Assembly: GCA_927435855.1 (NCBI GenBank)
Contig: CAKMJZ010000035.1
Coordinates: 1 to 55,034, forward strand
Reading direction: 5' to 3'
From: an uncultured Erysipelotrichaceae bacterium
GTDB lineage: Bacteria; Bacillota_I; Bacilli_A; Erysipelotrichales; Erysipelotrichaceae
Length of the DNA stretch: 55,034 bases
Shown here: piece after piece, positions 1-7,779 of the stretch
Numbering within the stretch: the stretch's first letter is position 1
How the letters are laid out: each line of letters starts with the position of its first letter
Program-made: the position numbers and the translations under genes
The notes under the pieces: model-generated
What the model saw: the letters and a program-made list of their open reading frames with translations, nothing else
Told to the model about the DNA's origin: nothing
The model's database searches: none

Positions 1-1
1 A

Positions 2-607
2 CACGAAATTTTTACCGGTCAATTGGCCATCGGCGAACAAATTCGCCAGGAAACCATTGCGACAAGATATCAGGTATCGCGCATGCCGATTCGCGAAGCC
101 TTTCTAATGCTCGAGGCCGAAGGATTCATTTCCATCCTTCCCAACAAACGTGTCTTGGTGTTGGGTATGTCCAAGAAAACCTTAACCGACCACTTTGATA
201 CACGTATACTTATTGAAACAGAAACCACCTTACAAGCTACACGTAAAACTTCGGATTACTCGACCTTGCGAAACATTTTGAGCCAAAGTGAAACCTTGGA
301 TGAGGCTATCGATCGCCAACGCTACAGCAAACTCAACGACGAATTCCACCGTGAAATATGGCGGTTGGCCGATAATGCGGCCTTACAATCGACATGTGCT
401 TACTTATGGCGCGGGATTACCTCGTTGTCTTTGCTCTACTTTTCTGAAGCGATGCAACGTTCGATTGATGATCATAAGAATCTGCTTGATGCGATGATTG
501 CTAAAGACGAAATCAAAATCATTGAACTGGTCAGTGAACACATTGCCTCAACTCATGATGCCATCATTGAACACTTCGAAAAACTTTACAACGGAATCTC
601 ACTCTGA
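2..607 (+). CDS. GntR-family (FCD) transcriptional regulator, 5'-truncated
   Basis: DNA-binding regulator cut by the window edge. The reading frame is open back to base 2 and the residues there still belong to the winged helix, so the apparent TTG at 23 is not the real start. The helix-turn-helix shows the typical SRMPIREAF recognition segment followed by LEAEGFISILPNKRV. The rest is an all-helical FCD ligand domain with conserved acidic and His residues (DEFHREIW). It converges on citF and the two genes overlap by 22 bp with no terminator between them. CitO, the citrate lyase activator of lactic acid bacteria, belongs to this family, so control of the adjacent cit operon is a reasonable inference. 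Confidence 0.88.
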   Translation, partial: HEIFTGQLAIGEQIRQETIATRYQVSRMPIREAFLMLEAEGFISILPNKRVLVLGMSKKTLTDHFDTRILIETETTLQATRKTSDYSTLRNILSQSETLDEAIDRQRYSKLNDEFHREIWRLADNAALQSTCAYLWRGITSLSLLYFSEAMQRSIDDHKNLLDAMIAKDEIKIIELVSEHIASTHDAIIEHFEKLYNGISL

Positions 608-2085
608 CGGATCACATCAATCACACTTAAATCCCGATACTCCATCAGTGCCACAATTTTATCTTTTGGCAACATAGTTTGCGGTACACCGCATAACTCA
701 TTAGCCGTATCCAACAATTCCTTCATCGAAACCACCGGTAGCCGTGTGGTTTTTTTCAATTGCTCAATTAATTCACGATGACGCGGATGAAGGGCAATGC
801 CATAATCCGTAACTAAGGCATCCACTGTTTCGCCCGGTGTTGTAATCGTCGTCACCCGATCGACCACCACCGAAATCCGCGAACTCACCAATTTAGAAAC
901 GATGATCGCAAATTTACTGCCATACGCCGTATCCGCATGTCCGCCGGAACCACCCAATATCCGATGATCAAATCCGGTTGTCACGTTGACATTAAAATTC
1001 AAATCGATTTCTGATGCGCCAAGAATCACCACATCCAATTGATCGACCATGTTCTTTGGATTGAAAGGATTACCATATTGGGATGCACTGATAGCCTGAT
1101 GATTCGCATTCTTCACAATGGACGCAACCGCAGACAAATCAAAACACTGCACATCGTATAACTTCTCAAACAGACCTTCCTCAAACATATCGACCAGATA
1201 ACCGGTAATGCCCCCGGAAGCGAAGGATCCTTTGATATTATTTTGTCTTAACTTTAGATGCAACTGAGCCGCAACTGCTAACGAAATCCCACCAGCACCC
1301 GTTTGAAAGCTCAATCCATCTTTGATATATCCCACCGCATCCATCAGTTCAATGGTGCGCTTGGCAATCGCCAATCCAACTGGATCCTTGGTAATGCGCG
1401 TGGTACCGGAAACAATCCCCCGGGGATCACCGATGGAGTCCACTTGAAGCATTACATCCACACATTCTCTTGCGATATCGATATGAAACAACGGTTCAAT
1501 CGTATCGGTGATTGCTACTACTGTACTCGCATAATGGGCATCCGCAATCGCATAGCCCAACGATCCACACGCTGCCTTCCCCTGACGTCCGCTGATATTG
1601 CCGGATTCATCCAGCGCTGGAGCAGCAATAAATGCCACATCGATCTTCAGTTTTCCGGATTCAATGCTCAACGCCCTTCCTCCATGAGTCTGCATGACAC
1701 AGGGATAAAGACACTTGCCCTCACTGACCACATCCGCCACAGCACCGGACATATAAGCACTCACTACCTGCGTAACAACACCAAGTTCAATTGCTTTGGC
1801 TAGGGATGTATGGATGGGAAACACTGAAGATGCGGCCACGGTGATATCTTTGAGTTTTCTTTTGATGATTTCATCCAAAATCAGATTCATCACCGCATCA
1901 CCGTTGCGCAAGTGATGGTGAAAAGATATCGTCATTCCATCCTGCAACCCAATTCGATCAAAAAGTTCATCCAACGATTCAACTTTCTTTACGATATGAT
2001 TCACTCGTGAAGTTTTCTTTTCTTGATATATTCTCGGCTCATAACTCTCTATATATTGATAGGGTAATTTCGGTTCATACTTCAT
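586..2085 (-). CDS. citF: citrate lyase alpha subunit (citrate CoA-transferase)
   Basis: Catalyses transfer of the acyl carrier thioester from acetate to citrate in the citrate lyase complex (cytoplasmic, anaerobic citrate cleavage to acetate and oxaloacetate). About 499 residues, normal for CitF. Recognisable stretches include GLQDGMTISFHHHLRNGD, HGGRALSIESGKLKIDVAF, GKAACGSLGYAI, FNVNVTTGFDHRILGGSGGH and the C-terminal VDALVTDYGIALHP. I place the start at the ATG at 2085, whose first bases overlap the citE stop (ATGA) and which has a GGGGG run 8 nt upstream. An ATG at 2100 would add five residues. It is the last gene of the operon and its 3' end overlaps the convergent regulator gene. Confidence 0.95.
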   Translation of the reverse strand: MKYEPKLPYQYIESYEPRIYQEKKTSRVNHIVKKVESLDELFDRIGLQDGMTISFHHHLRNGDAVMNLILDEIIKRKLKDITVAASSVFPIHTSLAKAIELGVVTQVVSAYMSGAVADVVSEGKCLYPCVMQTHGGRALSIESGKLKIDVAFIAAPALDESGNISGRQGKAACGSLGYAIADAHYASTVVAITDTIEPLFHIDIARECVDVMLQVDSIGDPRGIVSGTTRITKDPVGLAIAKRTIELMDAVGYIKDGLSFQTGAGGISLAVAAQLHLKLRQNNIKGSFASGGITGYLVDMFEEGLFEKLYDVQCFDLSAVASIVKNANHQAISASQYGNPFNPKNMVDQLDVVILGASEIDLNFNVNVTTGFDHRILGGSGGHADTAYGSKFAIIVSKLVSSRISVVVDRVTTITTPGETVDALVTDYGIALHPRHRELIEQLKKTTRLPVVSMKELLDTANELCGVPQTMLPKDKIVALMEYRDLSVIDVIRQSEIPL

Positions 2086-2933
2086 CGCAACAACCCCCAT
2101 TTCTTCGCTTTTTCAATCGTCTGCTCTGCCCGCAGAATAACCGGTCGATCAATCATTTTTCCCTTAAAAGAAAACACACCTAGACTTTGTCTTTTGGTTT
2201 CTTCCAAAACTTCTTTCGCCCACGTGATTTGTGTTTCACTGACCGAATACACTTCATTGGCCACTTCTGCTTGAAGCGGATGAATGCATGCCTTACCATC
2301 AAAGCCGATGGACGCTGAAAATTCACAGTCTAACTTGAATCCTTCGAGATTGTCGATGTCGGTGTATGGCGTATCCAAGCAGAGCAATTTAAACGCCTTC
2401 GCCCAGGTCACGACCTGATATCGCGCAAAGAGTAATTCGCGATTATCTTCACGACGCGCAATACCCATATCCGAAGCAAAGTCTTCACCACCTAACAAAA
2501 ACCCCTTCGTGCGCGGATGATGAGCAAGCTTCTCACACGTCAGTACCCCTTTGGCACTTTCGATGAGTGCGATCAGAGAAATTGGTTTCAGTTTAAATTT
2601 GTTTTCGACTTTCTCAATTGAAGCAATGATTTCACCCCAATCATCGCCATCCGCCTTCGGTATCAACAAGGCATCAGGAAGTGATGGCAATATATTATTT
2701 AAATCATCCATAAAAAAATCACTGCCCAACGGATTGATCCGGACCCAAAATTCCTTCTGACGTCGCGGCAATTGCATCAGTGTGTGCTTTATTAAAAGAG
2801 ATGCGCTGTCCTTAGAAGACATCGCAATCGCATCTTCACAATCTAAAATAATCGTATCAGCATCCAGTATCGGCGAGCTTAATACCATTGCCGCAGAATT
2901 TCCGGGCACAAAAAGAGCGGAACGGATACTCAT
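2082..2933 (-). CDS. citE: citrate lyase beta subunit (citryl-ACP lyase)
   Basis: Cleaves citryl-ACP into oxaloacetate and acetyl-ACP. 283 residues, within the usual CitE length. It belongs to the HpcH/HpaI-CitE TIM-barrel family: the N-terminus RSALFVPGNSAAMV, the acidic metal site DTIILDCEDAIA, the RINPLGSDFF segment, LIALIESAKGVLTCEKLA and LLGGEDFASDMGI are all present. Its start overlaps the citD stop by an ATGA and its own stop overlaps the citF start, so translation is coupled through the operon. Confidence 0.95.
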   Translation of the reverse strand: MSIRSALFVPGNSAAMVLSSPILDADTIILDCEDAIAMSSKDSASLLIKHTLMQLPRRQKEFWVRINPLGSDFFMDDLNNILPSLPDALLIPKADGDDWGEIIASIEKVENKFKLKPISLIALIESAKGVLTCEKLAHHPRTKGFLLGGEDFASDMGIARREDNRELLFARYQVVTWAKAFKLLCLDTPYTDIDNLEGFKLDCEFSASIGFDGKACIHPLQAEVANEVYSVSETQITWAKEVLEETKRQSLGVFSFKGKMIDRPVILRAEQTIEKAKKWGLLR

Positions 2934-3199
2934 AAGCTGCGCTTCACCGCCGTTTCCACGCGTGCCTTGATTGTAAAATCCAGCGCACCTTTATCATTTA
3001 CAGAAACGATAGCTCCGATAAGATTGAGTTGTTCACAAGTATCTCTGACGGCCGTTTCGATTTGCTTACCAAAACGTGCCTTCACGACACTTTCAATTTG
3101 GATGATTAGGCCTTCATCCTTTGTAGGTTCGACGATGACTTGACAGTCATTCGATTCCAAGGTACCGGCGATACCGGTCTTTGTGGGTCGGTTCATCAT
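2930..3199 (-). CDS. citD: citrate lyase gamma subunit (acyl carrier protein)
   Basis: Small acyl carrier protein of citrate lyase. 89 residues. The prosthetic group (phosphoribosyl-dephospho-CoA) attachment serine lies in AGTLESNDC, Ser16 when counted from the first of two consecutive ATG codons. A GGAGG sits 6 nt before the first ATG. Unusually, the gene starts about 50 nt inside the 3' end of citXG, in another frame. The modifying enzymes are therefore encoded immediately before their substrate. Confidence 0.93.
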   Translation of the reverse strand: MMNRPTKTGIAGTLESNDCQVIVEPTKDEGLIIQIESVVKARFGKQIETAVRDTCEQLNLIGAIVSVNDKGALDFTIKARVETAVKRSL

Positions 3200-4412
3200 T
3201 TGTTTCCTCCATTATCCACGAATATAAATCGATCAATAAGATAGCACTTAACATATCGGCACTGCCACCGGGACTCAGACCTTGAATTTTCATCCATCGG
3301 TCAAATTTAATCCTCTCAACAGAATTTTCAGTCCGTTTTGCTTTTTCTCTACACTCATTATACAACGATTGTCCACCTCGATACATCAGCGTCGTATCCG
3401 GATTTTCACGGATCAGCCTTAAAAAGGTATCATCGATGGGATGTAATTGAAAATATGGGTAACCTTGGGTAAACAGATCCTCAAACCCCTCTTTCGCCAA
3501 TCCACGGATTCCAGTAATTCCATATTGTTTATGTAAGTGCATGCCATGACTTCCATCATCTACCTGAAAATCAGAGAGTATATCCTCACACAAACCTGAG
3601 ATATGTTTGACTGGATCGGGATGTTGTAATCCCGCCATCACCAACAACATCAGAAAGATTGCGCCTTTATGGGTATTGATACCATTGGTCATTTCGAACA
3701 TTTTCTGCTCTGCGATTTTACCAACTTCACGAAGCTGCTTAAAATCTTTGGAAAATATGAATGCTTTTGAGATTTCCATACTGACAGTGTGGGCACTTTC
3801 GATAAACAACAAAGCATCCATATCACTATGACTGCCCTGATCACTCAGCGTTACACAACCGTATCCCAGCGGTTTTATCAATTCTCCGATCAATGCGGTT
3901 TGAATCATTCTTTGCCAGCGCACTTGCATATCGTCTGCTTGTAAATGCTTCTTAAAAGTTTCGAGAATGAAATTCTCAATATCTAAGATTGGATGTGTTT
4001 GTTCGCGCACACAGATATGGGCAACTTCATTGCAAATAAAACACTGTCTGGGATCTAGGTTCAGATTTCTTCTGAAAATCTGACCATGACTATTGAATAC
4101 ATCGATATCCATCAACCTTCCCAGCGGATGGTTTTCTTCGATATCTACACAAATTCTCTTTATTTGTTCAATTGGTAAATCAATGCTTAAGTAGAAAATT
4201 AGTCCCTCAACTGTATAAGTATAATGGTGATGGCTGATGTTCAACTTTTTCAGTTCGAAATAACCTTCGCATGCCACGATGGTCTGTATTAGACTGCGCT
4301 TATCCTCACCGTGCATATTGGCCTTAACTACGACCAACGGCAATGAATATGTTTGGCAGATTTGTTTCTGAAGGCTTGCGCGACTTTCACGCTCTTGAAG
4401 TAATTGTGTCAT
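3147..4412 (-). CDS. citXG: CitX-CitG fusion: citrate lyase prosthetic group synthesis and transfer
   Basis: Bifunctional protein of about 421 residues. The N-terminal ~165 residues are CitX (holo-ACP synthase that loads the prosthetic group on CitD), with the typical ENHPLGRLMDIDVFNSHG motif and RRNLNLDPRQCFICNEVAHIC. The rest is CitG (triphosphoribosyl-dephospho-CoA synthase): GYGCVTLSDQGSHSDMDALLF, the conserved GINTHKGAIF and the C-terminal LSPGGSADMLSA. A CitXG fusion is known from Haemophilus. I chose the ATG at 4412 because AGAGGA precedes it by about 5 nt; an upstream TTG at 4475 has no such site. First gene of the operon. No citC (ligase) or citrate carrier is seen in the window. Confidence 0.92.
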   Translation of the reverse strand: MTQLLQERESRASLQKQICQTYSLPLVVVKANMHGEDKRSLIQTIVACEGYFELKKLNISHHHYTYTVEGLIFYLSIDLPIEQIKRICVDIEENHPLGRLMDIDVFNSHGQIFRRNLNLDPRQCFICNEVAHICVREQTHPILDIENFILETFKKHLQADDMQVRWQRMIQTALIGELIKPLGYGCVTLSDQGSHSDMDALLFIESAHTVSMEISKAFIFSKDFKQLREVGKIAEQKMFEMTNGINTHKGAIFLMLLVMAGLQHPDPVKHISGLCEDILSDFQVDDGSHGMHLHKQYGITGIRGLAKEGFEDLFTQGYPYFQLHPIDDTFLRLIRENPDTTLMYRGGQSLYNECREKAKRTENSVERIKFDRWMKIQGLSPGGSADMLSAILLIDLYSWIMEETNDEPTHKDRYRRYLGIE

Positions 4413-4443
4413 ACTATCCTCTTTGGATTCTGTATCCAATTTT

Positions 4444-4472
4444 ACTTTATCAAAATTCAAACGATTTTGCAA
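4444..4472 (-). promoter_or_regulatory. possible sigma-A promoter of the cit operon
   Basis: TTGCAA (4472-4467), 17-nt spacer, TAAAGT (4449-4444), about 30 nt before the citXG start and just after the pepF terminator. The match is moderate, but it is the only plausible promoter between the two genes. Confidence 0.35.
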
Positions 4473-4473
4473 C

Positions 4474-4496
4474 AAAAGAAAAGGCGCAATGCGCCT
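4474..4496 (-). terminator. pepF terminator
   Basis: Seven-base inverted repeat AGGCGCA/TGCGCCT (4482-4496) followed on the minus strand by TTTTCTTTT. The pepF stop codon (TAG) overlaps the stem. Confidence 0.75.
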
Positions 4497-6303
4497 ATTT
4501 CAACAAGATCTCTTCCAATTGTTTCAATCGATCCTCAAACACCCCTAAGGCATCCTTGGTTGCCTGATTGCTCGTCATATCAACTCCAGCCTTCTTCAAT
4601 ACTTCAATCGGTACATCACTGCTACCCGATTTCAGATAATTCAAATAAGCTTCAATCGCCTCTGGTCCTTCATTGAGGATCTTCGCACTTAACGCAGAAG
4701 CCGCTGAGAAACCAGTCGCATACTGATACACATAGTAATTATAGTAGAAATGCGGAATGCGAGCCCATTCATAACCGATCTCCTCATCGTACGTCATTTG
4801 CTCGCCATAGTACTTTTTGTTAATTTCAAAGTAATTCTTCGTAAAGAAATCGGCGGTCAGCGCTGTACCGTTTTGTTGAGCCTGATGAATCAAATGTTCA
4901 AATTGGGCAAATTGTGTCTGACGGAAAACTGTGCCTTTGAAACCGTCCAAATAGTGATTGATCAAATACGCTTTGATTTTTGGATTTTCAAATTTGTTCA
5001 ACATGAAATCCGTCAATAAGATTTCATTGGTCGTCGATGCGACTTCTGCCAAGAATATCGAATAATCACCATAAACAAACGGTTGATATTTTCGTGTCAT
5101 ATAACTGTGTACACTGTGACCAAGTTCGTGAGCCAAGGTAAATACATTGTCAATGTTGTCTTGCCAGTTCATCAGGATATATGGCGAAGTTCCATAAGTT
5201 CCGGATGAGTAAGCCCCGCTGCGCTTGCCCTTGTTTTCGTTGACATCAATCCAACGTGACTCGAAAGCTTCTTTTAAAATCGCCTGATATTCCTCACCTA
5301 AGACCGCTAAACCTTCTAAAATCAGCGACTTGGCATCTTCATAGGTAAACTTCACATCGATTTCCTCAACCAAAGGCGTATACAAATCATACATCGCAAT
5401 ATCATCAAGTTTGAGTACATTCTTACGTAAATCAACATAACGATGCATCAAGTCCAAACGTGAATTCACGGCTTCCACTAGGGAGTCATATACAGATTCT
5501 GGGATCGCATTGGCAAACAGTGCTGAATGACGCGCAGATTCATACCCACGGATACGGGCATTGAAATTATGTGACTTAATCATACTGCTTAACGTTGATG
5601 CAAATGTGTTCTTTAAATCACGATACGTATGATACATACCCATAAATGCACCACGACGAACTTCACGGACGCGCGACTCTAAAAACAGTACATAACGTCC
5701 CTGGGACAATTGTGCATCTTCACCATCTTCACCCTTAACCATCGGCAGTTTTAAATCCGCATTGTTAAGCATTCCAAATATTGTTGAAGGTGCAGAGAAA
5801 ATCTCACTGCCCTCTGCTAAAATACGCTCTTCTTTATCAGAAAGAATATAAGCACGTTTAGCAAACATTTGCTCAAACTCATGCTTATAAATTTTCAGTT
5901 CTTCTCTTTCGTCAACAAAACCCCAAATCTTCGCTTCTTCAATTTCCATAAGTTCCGAACGGAAAAACGAAAAGGAAGCACTGGTCTTTGCATAAAGACT
6001 TTCGATCCGACTAAACATCGCTTGATAGTGGGAGTTGGTGGTATCGGTATCAAAATTCAGGTGGGCATACACATAAAGCAAGCCGACCTTATAAAAAACG
6101 TCTTCTTGAAATTTGATGGCATCCAACAATACTTGAGCACTCTCACCCAAACGACCTTGAAAGTCACTGGCTTTAGGTGCACGAGCATCAACATCAATAA
6201 AATCCGCTTCCCAAGCGAAATCATCAGCGTAGATTGGTACTAGATTCCAAGTGTCCTCCAATCGTATTTCACTGCGTAACGGAATATCTTTTATTTGTTC
6301 CAT
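4495..6303 (-). CDS. pepF: oligoendopeptidase F (M3B zinc metallopeptidase)
   Basis: Cytoplasmic zinc peptidase that cuts oligopeptides of roughly 7-17 residues. 602 residues, typical for PepF. The catalytic motif HELGH lies at residues 392-396 (FTLAHELGHSVHSY), with the downstream glutamate region FLAEVASTTNEILL. The helical N-terminal lid typical of M3B enzymes covers about the first 200 residues. No signal peptide. The gene stands alone between the flavodoxin terminator and its own terminator. Confidence 0.95.
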   Translation of the reverse strand: MEQIKDIPLRSEIRLEDTWNLVPIYADDFAWEADFIDVDARAPKASDFQGRLGESAQVLLDAIKFQEDVFYKVGLLYVYAHLNFDTDTTNSHYQAMFSRIESLYAKTSASFSFFRSELMEIEEAKIWGFVDEREELKIYKHEFEQMFAKRAYILSDKEERILAEGSEIFSAPSTIFGMLNNADLKLPMVKGEDGEDAQLSQGRYVLFLESRVREVRRGAFMGMYHTYRDLKNTFASTLSSMIKSHNFNARIRGYESARHSALFANAIPESVYDSLVEAVNSRLDLMHRYVDLRKNVLKLDDIAMYDLYTPLVEEIDVKFTYEDAKSLILEGLAVLGEEYQAILKEAFESRWIDVNENKGKRSGAYSSGTYGTSPYILMNWQDNIDNVFTLAHELGHSVHSYMTRKYQPFVYGDYSIFLAEVASTTNEILLTDFMLNKFENPKIKAYLINHYLDGFKGTVFRQTQFAQFEHLIHQAQQNGTALTADFFTKNYFEINKKYYGEQMTYDEEIGYEWARIPHFYYNYYVYQYATGFSAASALSAKILNEGPEAIEAYLNYLKSGSSDVPIEVLKKAGVDMTSNQATKDALGVFEDRLKQLEEILLK

Positions 6304-6323
6304 AATTTACCTCACTTTAAATA

Positions 6324-6830
6324 TTATAGCACAAAAAAGACGGAGGTTATTCCGTCTGACTGAACATTTGCTTTACAAATTCTTCGGTTTTTTTTAGGAT
6401 ATAGAACTATTTCTCTGCTTTTCCCTTGCTCCGATTTTTGTACCATACGCATAATCATCTTATGGGCAAAACTCATTCTACTAACATCCATTTCTCCACC
6501 CATCGTCATCACAATAGCTCCTTCAACCAACTCTTTATCAAAATTGGCATCCAAATATGTCTGCAAGTTTTCTTCAAATCCACAACAGAAATAGATACCT
6601 AGTTTTTTGCTTTTTAACGCTTCACCATGTGTTTTCACAAAAGTTTTTAATTGCCTATCAATTTGACCGATATAGATACTGGAACCCAAGATTACAACAT
6701 CAAACAAGGAGATATCCACCTTATCCTTCTTCACATCGAAAATGGATGAACCAGGAATACTTTTTTGAATAGTTTCCGCGATTTTTCTTGTACTGCCATA
6801 GGTAGTTGCATAGATTATTGCGGTTTTCAT
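6324..6830 (-). CDS. flavodoxin-domain protein, C-terminus altered by an A8 tract
   Basis: Flavodoxin-like protein of the HemG/flavodoxin_5 type, 168 residues as read. N-terminal FMN phosphate loop ATTYGSTRKIAETI, then DVVILGSSIYIGQI, the YFCCGF strand and TMGGEMD. The last ~22 residues look wrong: they become basic and hydrophobic and run through the gene's own terminator. A run of eight A (6388-6395) lies where they begin. With seven A the frame would read PKKTEEFVKQMFSQTE and stop just before the hairpin, a far more natural end. It overlaps the FMN-binding protein gene by 4 nt, so the two are probably functional partners in electron transfer. Confidence 0.85.
   Translation of the reverse strand: MKTAIIYATTYGSTRKIAETIQKSIPGSSIFDVKKDKVDISLFDVVILGSSIYIGQIDRQLKTFVKTHGEALKSKKLGIYFCCGFEENLQTYLDANFDKELVEGAIVMTMGGEMDVSRMSFAHKMIMRMVQKSEQGKSREIVLYPKKNRRICKANVQSDGITSVFFVL
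6333..6356 (-). terminator. terminator of the marR / FMN-binding / flavodoxin operon
   Basis: GACGGA (6339-6344) pairs with TCCGTC (6351-6356), 6-nt loop, followed on the minus strand by TTTTTT. It lies inside the annotated flavodoxin frame, which supports the view that the real stop is upstream. Confidence 0.8.
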
Positions 6831-7213
6831 GGGTGTAGGGCATCCTCAATTGATTTTAAATACGCCTTTGAAGTTGCGGTTGCTTCCGTAATCGTATCAA
6901 TATCGATATTCTGCTTCTCTAACACGGAATTAATAAGTGCAATACGAACTTCCGGCCAATCGAATTCAACTTTCTTCGTAAATTCAATATTCACGATTTT
7001 TTGGTCCTTTATCGTAACCACGGCCGTATTACTGAAACGTCCGTGGTTATAGTGACCTTCATAATCACCATCCGCAAACGTACTTAGATCAACAGGTGCG
7101 ACTGAAATGTTGGTTGCGGACTCTAGATCCTTACCTAAGAAAAGCATAAATCCAAATCCAATGACCAATACACCCAGAAATACCCATGATACGATTTTAA
7201 AAACATTTTTCAT
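6827..7213 (-). CDS. membrane-anchored FMN-binding domain protein
   Basis: 128 residues. An N-terminal membrane segment (about residues 5-26, VSWVFLGVLVIGFGFMLF) is followed by an extracytoplasmic FMN_bind domain (FADGDYEGHYNHGRFSNTAVVTIKDQKI). Domains of this kind carry FMN bound to a threonine in a [S/T]-G-A-x-x-[T/S] motif, as in NqrC and RnfG. Here the motif reads TEATATS, with Glu where Gly is expected. Likely role: extracellular or membrane electron transfer with the flavodoxin encoded 4 nt downstream. Second gene of the MarR-controlled operon. Confidence 0.82.
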   Translation of the reverse strand: MKNVFKIVSWVFLGVLVIGFGFMLFLGKDLESATNISVAPVDLSTFADGDYEGHYNHGRFSNTAVVTIKDQKIVNIEFTKKVEFDWPEVRIALINSVLEKQNIDIDTITEATATSKAYLKSIEDALHP

Positions 7214-7674
7214 TTTCCGTTCTCCTTCATTTGATCAAGATTGTCGAGCATGATTGTTAATGTCTCACAAAACATGCTGAGCTGTTGAGGTGGTATACCT
7301 TCAAAAATGCGATTCATAGCAGCCTCACTTTGCGGAGTGAGATTTTGCCAAAACGCAATGCTTTGCTCTGTCATTTTCAGACGTACTTTGCGCTGATCAG
7401 ACTCATCCGGCAGGAAACGCAAATGCCCCTTTTTCTCAAGTTTTTCCGCGATCACTTTTACGTTCTGATGACTTGTATTCATCACTTTTGCCACATCAGA
7501 AATTTGCGGAGGTGATGTAAACAGTGCATTGACGATTACGGACAAATACCACTGCTTTGTGGTGATGTCATAGGGTGCTAAATGTTGATCAAGCACCGAC
7601 TGACAAAGGTTTGCTACATTGAATATTATTCCGAAGGCATATTCGCGATCGGGAACGTTAGGAAATCGTTTCAT
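7210..7674 (-). CDS. MarR-family transcriptional regulator
   Basis: 154-residue winged-helix regulator. The DNA-binding core is QISDVAKVMNTSHQNVKVIAEKLEKKGHLRFLPDESDQRKVRLKMTEQ, with the MarR wing signature DQRKVRLKMT. First gene of a three-gene operon; its stop overlaps the next start by 4 nt. The promoter directly upstream is overlaid by two identical 12-bp palindromes, so autoregulation is likely. The inducing signal cannot be read from the sequence. Confidence 0.92.
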   Translation of the reverse strand: MKRFPNVPDREYAFGIIFNVANLCQSVLDQHLAPYDITTKQWYLSVIVNALFTSPPQISDVAKVMNTSHQNVKVIAEKLEKKGHLRFLPDESDQRKVRLKMTEQSIAFWQNLTPQSEAAMNRIFEGIPPQQLSMFCETLTIMLDNLDQMKENGK

Positions 7675-7693
7675 AGTGCACCTCTTTCAATAG

Positions 7694-7745
7694 GTAATAT
7701 ATTACATTCAATTATGAATGTCAACACATTTATGTAATATATTAC
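7694..7745 (-). promoter_or_regulatory. marR promoter with two GTAATATATTAC operators
   Basis: Near-consensus promoter on the minus strand: TTGACA (7724-7719), 17-nt spacer, TATATT (7701-7696). The perfect palindrome GTAATATATTAC occurs twice, at 7694-7705 (covering the -10) and 7734-7745 (upstream of the -35), 40 bp apart, about four helical turns. A weaker inverted repeat (ACATTCA/TGAATGT) fills the space between them. Confidence 0.82.
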
Positions 7746-7751
7746 TTATTT

Positions 7752-7779
7752 ACATAAAGAAAGAGATGTTTCCATCTCT
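7752..7779 (-). terminator. terminator of the PTS / transketolase operon
   Basis: AGAGATG (7762-7768) and CATCTCT (7773-7779) form a stem with a 4-nt loop, followed by TTCTTTATG on the minus strand. It overlaps the 3' end of the transketolase gene. A nearly identical hairpin lies at 36721-36738. Confidence 0.65.

Noticed and set aside
1303-1803. 166-codon open frame opposite citF on the plus strand
   Set aside because: Shadow frame: no ribosome binding site, no recognisable domain, and fully inside a well conserved gene.
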